Positions 21,211-27,133 of a stretch of DNA of 64,000 bases are shown here, in pieces (within the stretch, counting starts at the first letter, position 1; every line of letters starts with the position of its first letter). A model generated the notes under the pieces. It saw only the letters and a list, made by a program, of their open reading frames with translations, did no database searches and was not told the origin of the DNA. Where the stretch lies: positions 61,310 to 125,309 of the forward strand of contig DAOUDG010000100.1 of NCBI GenBank assembly GCA_034431435.1, in the 5' to 3' direction. The stretch comes from JAHCIE01 sp034431435. Lineage in GTDB: Bacteria; Chloroflexota; Anaerolineae; Epilineales; JAHCIE01. The position numbers and the translations under genes are program-made.

Positions 21211-24162
21211 TCATTTCGCCACGAGGGGCAGGTGCACGCGATGCAACGCTGCCACGGCTCGGCCCGCGCCCACGCTCACCTCATCCAGGGCAACCACGGT
21301 TGGGCGCTCCGCACTGGCCTGATAAACGTTGAAGACAAGGGTGACGGTCTTGCCGCGCCACGCGCCCAGGTCGAGCCAGCGATAGCCCCAGCCACCGCTG
21401 AGATGCCAAAGATGGTTGACCAGGTCGGTGCGTATCCCCTTGTCGAAGAGCAGGGTCTCGAAGAAGTCCTGGCCGGGGGCCGTCTCCTCGGTGGTCATGC
21501 GGTAGGCGAACGTCAGGCCGACACCGTCCACGTCCGGCACGTTGATCGTCTGGCTCACGGTAGAATTGGAGCCACCCCCCGCCATAGGCGTGTAGTCACG
21601 GCCCAGGAGCAGGCCGGCCCCGCTCAGCCCCTGGGAGAGGGCCACCGCCGGCGTGTCGCCCGACAGGCTCCAATCTGCGACCGCGATAGCCAGCGGATCG
21701 AAGCCACCGTTGCGCACGGCGCTGGACAGCGGTGGCAGGCGCAATTCCACCACCGTGTCGGCATCGGCCACTGGCCGCGCCGCCCACGCCCCATAACCGG
21801 GCGCCGTCGCCCCAATCGTCAGGTCGGCGGTCGGCGCGTCGGCCAGGTCGAAGCGCCCCGACGCATCGCTCGTGACAGTCTGGCTGAAGCCGGTGGCTGC
21901 CGCACTGACCGTTGCGCCGGCGACGGGCCAACCGGCCATATCGAGTACACGGCCCGCCAGTGAGCGGGTGGGCGGCGCGGCGCAGGCCGTGAGCGTCACC
22001 TCGTCCAGGCGCAGATAGGCGGGGCGAGGCGCGCCCGGATCGTTGCGCGTGGCAAAGGACAGCCGTATGTCTTGCCCCAGGTAGGGGCGAAGCAGGCTCG
22101 TCACGTCGAAGCTCTGTTCCGTCCACGGCTGGCTGACGGCGGGGCCGAAGTCTTCCAGGGTGGCGACGATACTGTCGCCCGCCCACACCTCCACCACCTG
22201 GCGGTGCGCGCCGTCGCCGCCACTCAAGGCACGAGCATAGCGCAGGGTGAGGCGGCCCGCGCTGGCGGGTAGGCGCACCGCCTGGCGCACCGTGGACCAG
22301 GTCTGATTCTGCGGCACACTGGTCAGCCCCACGAATGCCGACCGCGCGCCATGATACGCCTGGAAGGACGACGTCACGGCCTGCTCAAAGAGCCAGTTCG
22401 CATCGCCCTCGAAGCCGGGGTTGGCAGTGAGGTTGACGCATCCGCCCGGCTGCGGGGTAGTCGTCGGGCCGGGCGTCGGCGTGGGCTGGCTGACCGTGGG
22501 GGTCGGCGGAACGATGGTGCGAGTCGCCGTCGCCGTGGGGACCGGGGCGCCGCTCTCCACAATCAGGTACGGCGCACCACCCAGCATGGGACGCGGGTCG
22601 CCCACCTGATTGAAGTTCGTCGCCGCAGGCAGGGTCAGGCTGTACGCGCCGCGACTGGCGCTGATCGTCATCTCGCCGCCCAGGCGGTCAACCCGCACCG
22701 CGCTCGTGGCCGTCGCGGGAATGCTCACCACGCGCTCATTGGTCGTCCAGCTCCACACGACCGTCACGCGGCGGCCGTCGGGGTGGCGAAAGGCAAGGCG
22801 CTCGGTCTTGTCGTCGGCCACGCGGTCGATGGGCGTCGCCCCGTCCAGGTACTTCGCGATAACCTGATACGCCGCGTAGCCAGGTCGGGCCGCACCGGGC
22901 TGACCAGGGTGCGGCTGCGGCGAGCCGGCCGGGTTGCGCAGCAACCCGAATACCCCTAGCGCGCCGTCGATGCCGTCATCGTACAGCTGGAAGTGAAACA
23001 CCTTATCGACGCCCGACGGGGCGTCGGCGCGGACCCGCAGCGCATAGGCGGCATTCTGGATAATATAGCTCGCCTGCTCCTCGGACGTGCCAGTGTACGC
23101 CGCGTCAGGCGGCGGCCCCACGCCATCGCCGTTGAGGGGCAGGCCCGTCTCAGTGAGCCAGATGGGCTTGCGGCCGAAACCCGCCGCCTGGAGGTTGGCC
23201 GAAAAGGTGTACGACATCTCCAGCGCGTGGCGGACGTTGCTATACCAGTGCAGGGCAAAGGCATCGAAGTAGAAGCCGTTGGCGGTCTGCGCGGCCCTGT
23301 CAGGGTCGGCCTGGGCAGCGGCGGCGAAGGTATCGAACCAGCCTGGGTTCGCCCAGAAGGTAAGCCCACCGGTCACGACGGTGGCTGAAGGGTCAGTGAA
23401 CTTGACGACGAGGTAGGCGACCTTGAGCATCTGGTAGTATTCGGCCGGCGTGCCGTTGAAGAAGCCGCCGAAGCCACCGCCGGCGTGTCCGCAATCCCAG
23501 TCTGGCTCGTTCCAGATTTCCCAGGCGCGCACGCCCGCGCTGCCGGGCAGGCCGTGAGCCTGCGCCAATGCGCCGCCCGGCTTGTAGCGCTGGACGGCCG
23601 CATGCACGAAGCGCGCCCAGTGATTGTCGGGGTTGACCACCGTCTGGCCGCCCTGACTGATGAACACCGGCTCGCCCAGGCTGTGCGGCGGGTACGTGTT
23701 CGCCGCGCCGCTGCATTGAGCCTTCTCGGCGGGCAACTCCCCCTTGTCGTAGGCCGTCTTCAACTCGAACAGGGGTCGCTTGTCACGTACATCGGGGACG
23801 GGCTGGCCTAGCTTTCCGGCGCGCGCGTAGGCATCCGGTGTGGTCAGCAGGATTCCGTTGACGCTGAGGCCCGAGGCGGCTCCCGCCAGGAACGCAGCAT
23901 CCTGGTGACTCCAGTCAAACTGACCGGGGCTGCGCTCGATGTTGGACCAGTAGAAGACCCAGCGATCCCAGCCCGCGCCTGTCGCTGCGCCGATCTGAAC
24001 GCGCTCGGCGCTCGGCGGCTGCTCGGCCGAAGCGATCCAGTCAACGCCGAACTGGGATGCTGCGCCCCCTGCCGCAGGGTCGGCGGTGGCATGGGCAGCG
24101 GCCACGACGAAGAGCATGACAACAGCGAGGGTGAGGCCAGGCAAAAAGCGAGCGCGGGGCAT
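21211..24162 (-). CDS. Secreted glycoside hydrolase-like protein with carbohydrate-binding and CarboxypepD-reg-like modules
   Basis: 983 residues with a signal peptide (about 1-27, LTLAVVMLFVVAAAHATA). Residues about 37-460 form a clan GH-A TIM barrel: WDRWVFYWSNIE, the acid/base Glu219 in AWEIWNEPDW, and the nucleophile Glu338 in IWLTETGLP. It is nearest to GH39/GH5-type hydrolases, but the substrate is not evident. A Thr/Pro linker (about 540-575) leads to a jelly-roll module (NPGFEGDANWLFEQ), a carboxypeptidase-regulatory-like module (GRVLDMAGWPVAGATVSAAA) and a further jelly-roll (VRNGGFDPLAIAVADWSLSG). It ends RVHLPLVAK, like other Chloroflexota exported proteins. The ribosome binding site is AAAGG. 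Confidence 0.87.
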   Translation of the reverse strand: MPRARFLPGLTLAVVMLFVVAAAHATADPAAGGAASQFGVDWIASAEQPPSAERVQIGAATGAGWDRWVFYWSNIERSPGQFDWSHQDAAFLAGAASGLSVNGILLTTPDAYARAGKLGQPVPDVRDKRPLFELKTAYDKGELPAEKAQCSGAANTYPPHSLGEPVFISQGGQTVVNPDNHWARFVHAAVQRYKPGGALAQAHGLPGSAGVRAWEIWNEPDWDCGHAGGGFGGFFNGTPAEYYQMLKVAYLVVKFTDPSATVVTGGLTFWANPGWFDTFAAAAQADPDRAAQTANGFYFDAFALHWYSNVRHALEMSYTFSANLQAAGFGRKPIWLTETGLPLNGDGVGPPPDAAYTGTSEEQASYIIQNAAYALRVRADAPSGVDKVFHFQLYDDGIDGALGVFGLLRNPAGSPQPHPGQPGAARPGYAAYQVIAKYLDGATPIDRVADDKTERLAFRHPDGRRVTVVWSWTTNERVVSIPATATSAVRVDRLGGEMTISASRGAYSLTLPAATNFNQVGDPRPMLGGAPYLIVESGAPVPTATATRTIVPPTPTVSQPTPTPGPTTTPQPGGCVNLTANPGFEGDANWLFEQAVTSSFQAYHGARSAFVGLTSVPQNQTWSTVRQAVRLPASAGRLTLRYARALSGGDGAHRQVVEVWAGDSIVATLEDFGPAVSQPWTEQSFDVTSLLRPYLGQDIRLSFATRNDPGAPRPAYLRLDEVTLTACAAPPTRSLAGRVLDMAGWPVAGATVSAAATGFSQTVTSDASGRFDLADAPTADLTIGATAPGYGAWAARPVADADTVVELRLPPLSSAVRNGGFDPLAIAVADWSLSGDTPAVALSQGLSGAGLLLGRDYTPMAGGGSNSTVSQTINVPDVDGVGLTFAYRMTTEETAPGQDFFETLLFDKGIRTDLVNHLWHLSGGWGYRWLDLGAWRGKTVTLVFNVYQASAERPTVVALDEVSVGAGRAVAALHRVHLPLVAK

Positions 24163-24317
24163 GGGCGGCCTTTCCAGGAAGCGATGGCGTCAGGGCAAGG
24201 AGTGAATTCGCGAATGGGTAATGCTGGCCGGCGCGCCAGGTCTATAGTTGTGACGCTGAGCAGGGGCGCAAGGGTACGCGACAAAGCTGACGCCTGGTAT
24301 ACGAGCGGCCGACGCGG

Positions 24318-24695
24318 CTAGTCGGGCACGCCAATCAGGTGCGCCGCACAGCCCTGGCGGCAATCGCTCGCGCCAAAGCGCGGGATGGGGATGGTCGCGC
24401 CGGGCAACGCGGCCAGGGCGCGAGCCACGGCGCACTCGGTCACCTGTTCATCGACCCAGTAGGCGAAACCATCGACCTCGGCCGCCGCGCGCAGGGCATC
24501 GACGTGCCAGCGCAGCCGGCCGTCGCCGCGCAGGTGTCGCCCCAACCGGGCGCGCAGGCCACCCGGCCCCCGCGCGCTGCCGACGTAGACGTAGCGCCCC
24601 GCTGGCAGCCGCACCTCGCGGCCCAGCACGCGCAGACACGTTGGCGCGGGGAGGCGCAACACGATGGCGTAAACCCCGCCCGTGTCGGGTAACAT
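24318..24695 (-). CDS. DUF123/GIY-YIG-like nuclease family protein
   Basis: 125 residues, the full DUF123 length. It starts GGVYAIVLRLPAPTCLRVLG, followed by PAGRYVYVGSARGPGGLRAR (the YVYVGSA element parallels GIY-YIG), LRWHVDALRAAAEV and the C-terminal FGASDCRQGCAAHLIGV, where DUF123 proteins have GFGSSDCxCxSHL. The family is found alone in archaea and bacteria or fused to endonuclease III; activity is not established. AAGGGTGG lies three bases before the ATG. It is divergent from the glutaredoxin-PDZ gene. Confidence 0.9.
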   Translation of the reverse strand: MLPDTGGVYAIVLRLPAPTCLRVLGREVRLPAGRYVYVGSARGPGGLRARLGRHLRGDGRLRWHVDALRAAAEVDGFAYWVDEQVTECAVARALAALPGATIPIPRFGASDCRQGCAAHLIGVPD

Positions 24696-24756
24696 CGGCC
24701 ACCCTTGCCCACTCTAGGGCAGTAGACCCCAATCGGGTGATTCCAGAGGAGACTGC

Positions 24757-25287
24757 ATGCCTTATCCGCCGGTCATCGTTTACTCGACATCCACCTGACC
24801 CTATTGCAGCATGGCGAAAGAGTTTCTTTCGCGGAAGGGTGTCCCGTACACCGAGAAGAACGTCCAGCGCGACCCAATCGCCGCCCAGGAGATGCTGCGA
24901 CGATCGGGGCATAGCGGCGTGCCCCAGATTCTGGTGGGCGACCAGCTCGTTATCGGCTTCAATCGGCCACGCCTCGAGGCCCTGCTCGCCCAGCCTGCCG
25001 CTGCACCGGCCGCACCGGTCGGGGTAGCGCTGGGCGTGCGCGTCGCCGACGCGGCCACTCACGCGCCCCAGGGCGGGAACGGGGCCTACGTGGGCCACGT
25101 CAAGTCTGACTCGCTCGCCGAGCGGGCGGGTCTGCAAGCGGGTGACGTCATCATCGCCATCGACGGCCAGCCCATCCGGACCGCCGACGAGTTGATTCGC
25201 GCCAGCAAGCAACTGAGTCACGAGCAGTCCATCCCACTCACCGTCGTCCGGGATGGGCAATACCGTGAGCTGACCCTACGCAGCTAG
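24757..25287 (+). CDS. Glutaredoxin-PDZ fusion, probable selenoprotein (UPYC active site at in-frame TGA)
   Basis: 176 residues if the TGA at 24796-24798 (codon 14) is read as selenocysteine. The ATG at 24757 has AGGAG six bases upstream. Translation gives VIVYSTST-U-PYCSMAKEFL, aligning the TGA exactly with the first Cys of the glutaredoxin CPYC motif (the second Cys is C17). The rest of a glutaredoxin follows (KGVPYTEKNV, the cis-Pro SGVPQILVG, VIGFNRPRLEALL, to about residue 78). Residues 88-176 form a PDZ domain with GAYVGHVKSDSLAERAGL and AGDVIIAIDGQPI. Starting instead at the ATG at 24811 has no ribosome binding site and removes the active site. A hairpin fitting the bacterial SECIS pattern follows the TGA. 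I recall a glutaredoxin-like (seleno)protein family of this kind. A pseudogene or sequencing error is the alternative. Confidence 0.8.
24799..24840 (+). promoter_or_regulatory. Candidate bacterial SECIS element
   Basis: Directly after the TGA, CCCT (24799-24802) pairs with AGGG (24836-24839) as a basal helix, and GCGAAAG (24814-24820) pairs perfectly with CTTTCGC (24826-24832) around the loop AGTTT. The apical loop begins 22 nt after the TGA and has G in its first two bases, which agrees with the published bacterial SECIS consensus (distance about 16-37 nt, stem of at least 4 bp, G among the first two loop bases). Confidence 0.65.
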
Positions 25288-25856
25288 GGGCGCATAGGAC
25301 GACACGCCACAATGTGCGAGCGCTCCCCAAAGCCGCCCGCCGAGTCGGAATAGCACAGGATATCCCAGCGTGCGAACGCAGCGGCCAGCGTCCCGCGTGG
25401 CATAGCGTGCGACAAAGCGAAGTCGATGCGCCGCGTGCGCATTACCAGATTCATCGTCTCGATGATGACAAGGCCGCCGCGTAGGATAGCTGGCCCTAGT
25501 GATGGCAGCAGCCACGGGTCGTAGAAGCCAATCTGCACGGCCAGGTCGTAGCGGTCCGGGGCCGGTCGCCACACATCCAGGTCGGCCTCGATGATGGTGA
25601 GTCGGTCGGCGACACCGACGCGCTCGGCCTCCCGTCGCAGGGTGGCCAACGCTTCAGGGCTGACATCCACGGCGTCGACCTGATAGCCCAATCCCGCCAG
25701 ATGGAGAGCGTTGCGGCCAGCCCCGCACGCGATGTCGACGGCTCGCGCCCCCTGACGCGGTGGCGGCGCATGCTCGACCACGAACCGTGACGGGGTACGC
25801 TTGTAGCCCCCCGCGCGATAGCGAGCGTCCCAACGGTCCCGGTCGGCGCGACTCAT
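25284..25856 (-). CDS. Class I SAM-dependent methyltransferase
   Basis: 190 residues. The start at 25856 (MSRADRDRWDARYRAGGYK) has GGAGGG six bases upstream; a longer frame to 25907 has no start signal and crosses a strong hairpin. The Rossmann SAM-binding motif I is AVDIACGAGRNALHLAGLGY, followed by VDAVDVSPEAL (acidic residue for ribose hydroxyls), ADLDVW and IGFYDPWLLPSL. Overall it resembles TehB-like or small-molecule methyltransferases; the acceptor is unknown. Its stop codon overlaps that of the convergent selenoprotein candidate, sharing the CTAG palindrome. Confidence 0.9.
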   Translation of the reverse strand: MSRADRDRWDARYRAGGYKRTPSRFVVEHAPPPRQGARAVDIACGAGRNALHLAGLGYQVDAVDVSPEALATLRREAERVGVADRLTIIEADLDVWRPAPDRYDLAVQIGFYDPWLLPSLGPAILRGGLVIIETMNLVMRTRRIDFALSHAMPRGTLAAAFARWDILCYSDSAGGFGERSHIVACRPMRP

Positions 25857-25874
25857 GGCTGGCCCTCCACGGCA

Positions 25875-25902
25875 GGAGGCCCCCGCTCGTGCGAGGGCCT
25901 CC
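25875..25902. terminator. Strong GC hairpin ahead of the methyltransferase
   Basis: GGAGGCCC pairs with GGGCCTCC, and the interior CGC-TCGT-GCG extends the stem. It lies 18 nt upstream of the methyltransferase start on the minus strand and could attenuate transcription coming from the small gene at 26087-26161. Confidence 0.5.
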
Positions 25903-26086
25903 ATCATTCTGCGTTCCTTCGTTTACCGCGTCAAGGTTACAAACGTCGGTGTCACATCCCTGCTCTGATACGCTCTTTGGTTGAACCCGCTTGCCGCTCG
26001 ATGCCAACCCGCTTCCTTCAAAGGTCAAGACGCTTCGCACGGCCCGCCGGATGTCTCGTCGGGCCTGTCGGCAGGCAACGCCAACG

Positions 26087-26161
26087 TCAGCGGCGCATGC
26101 CGACCGTATTGCACCACACCAGCAGTATCGCCAGCGCCACTATCAGAACGAGCGTCTCCAT
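26087..26161 (-). CDS. 24-residue single-pass membrane peptide
   Basis: An open frame of 24 codons reading METLVLIVALAILLVW followed by CNTVGMRR. It has a near-ideal ribosome binding site, GGAGGT, five bases before the ATG. Residues 4-16 are hydrophobic enough to span or insert into the membrane, and two arginines end the peptide, giving a KdpF-like or stress-peptide layout. The stop is followed by a GGCCCG/CGGGCC hairpin on the minus strand. No family is recognised. It is the only candidate gene in an otherwise empty 700-bp stretch. Confidence rests on the start signal and hydrophobicity, not on conservation. Confidence 0.55.
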   Translation of the reverse strand: METLVLIVALAILLVWCNTVGMRR

Positions 26162-26398
26162 GCCACACCTCCGCCCGCGCCTGCGTCAGCCAGGTGACGC
26201 CACCAGACCATCGGTTCCCCTGCCCCTAGTGTACCTGAGCGTGGGAAGGTTTACATCCATCGTCGTCCTGATAGTGTGTCAGGCGTTCGGGGGATGCAGC
26301 GGGCGCTAGAAGTACGAGGAAGCCAGGCCCCCCATTCCCTCCGCGCCAGTATACACCGCGCACCCTCGCCGCGCCGTGGGGCGGGTCACACCCCGTGT

Positions 26399-26412
26399 GT
26401 GAAGTACTTCAC
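26399..26412. promoter_or_regulatory. Perfect 14-bp palindrome GTGAAGTACTTCAC, candidate operator
   Basis: GTGAAGTACTTCAC is fully self-complementary and lies 87 bp upstream of the Hsp20 -10 box. It is the size and symmetry expected for a dimeric repressor site. It is not a CIRCE element. Confidence 0.4.
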
Positions 26413-26498
26413 AGTATCGCGTTCAAGGTCGGTGCGTCGCGTTGTCAACCATGGGCCTACTGTAGCAATCTCTCCACCACAGCGCCGCGCGAAGCGGC

Positions 26499-26504
26499 TA
26501 TAAT
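26499..26504 (+). promoter_or_regulatory. -10 box of the Hsp20 promoter
   Basis: A perfect TATAAT 63 nt upstream of the Hsp20 ATG. No sigma-70 -35 hexamer is found 16-18 nt before it, so an activator or alternative factor may be needed. Confidence 0.45.
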
Positions 26505-26566
26505 GGAAGTGGCGTCATTTGGGTAACTCCCGTCGCACGTTGGGCCAACGCCGCACCAGGAGATGC

Positions 26567-26986
26567 ATGATGTTGCCCCGGTGGGAGCCTTTCCGCGAGA
26601 TTGTCTCTCTGCGCGATGCCATCGACCGACTGTTCGATGAGACTGTCAGTCGCCCCCGTGGCTGGCTTACGTCATGGCAGACCGGAGTGGGCACGTTCCC
26701 GCTAGACATCTATGAGGACGGCGATGACCTGGTCGTCGTCGCCTCAGCGCCTGGGTTCAAGCCCGACGACATCACGATTTACATCCGTGACGGCGTGCTA
26801 ACCCTCTCCGGCGAGACGCGAAGAGACATCCCGTGCCAAGACGAGGACTATCATTTGCGCGAGCATCGCTATGGCCGCTTCGAGCGTTCCGTGATTCTGC
26901 CCTTCCCTGTCCGCGTAGCGCAGGCTGAAGCGGTCTTCGAATACGGCGTGATCACGCTGACCTTGCCTAGAGAGGCATCGCTGTAA
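26567..26986 (+). CDS. Hsp20/alpha-crystallin small heat shock protein
   Basis: 139 residues, starting at the first of two adjacent ATGs behind AGGAG. The alpha-crystallin domain covers about residues 40-139: FPLDIYEDGDDLVVVASAPG, FKPDDITIYIRDGVLTLSGE, then HLREHRYGRFERSVILPFPV and VFEYGVITLTLPRE, the usual GxLxxxxP equivalent. It is an ATP-independent holdase that binds unfolding proteins. Unusually, the C-terminal extension with the I-x-I motif that links subunits into larger oligomers is missing; the protein ends five residues after the core. It lies upstream of the Lon-like protease, a sensible holdase-protease pairing. Confidence 0.92.
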   Translation: MMLPRWEPFREIVSLRDAIDRLFDETVSRPRGWLTSWQTGVGTFPLDIYEDGDDLVVVASAPGFKPDDITIYIRDGVLTLSGETRRDIPCQDEDYHLREHRYGRFERSVILPFPVRVAQAEAVFEYGVITLTLPREASL

Positions 26987-27133
26987 CGCCAACCGGCGAC
27001 TGGCGCATGCGGTCTGCATCCCCCATCGGCAGGCGGGGGCAGAGCCGTCTGTTATTGCCTGCCTCCACCCTGGCCCATGTCCCACGCCGCGCGCAGAAGC
27101 TGTGGCTACTGGACCCCAATGAAGGGACACACC

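Larger units (their letters stand above)
26162..26566. other. Non-coding stretch with palindrome and Hsp20 promoter
   Basis: No convincing gene is seen on either strand. The contents are a 14-bp perfect palindrome (26399-26412), a TATAAT box for the Hsp20 gene and a GC-rich remainder. Composition resembles the rest of the window. Confidence 0.5.

Noticed and set aside
24811..25287. Starting the glutaredoxin-PDZ gene at the ATG at 24811
   Set aside because: No ribosome binding site is present and the protein would lack the first beta-strand and the whole CPYC/UPYC active site, whereas the ATG at 24757 has AGGAG and gives a complete glutaredoxin.
25860..25910. T-box or other riboswitch at the hairpin before the methyltransferase
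   Set aside because: Only a single GC-rich hairpin is visible; no T-box core, SAM-II or SAM-IV core sequences were found.
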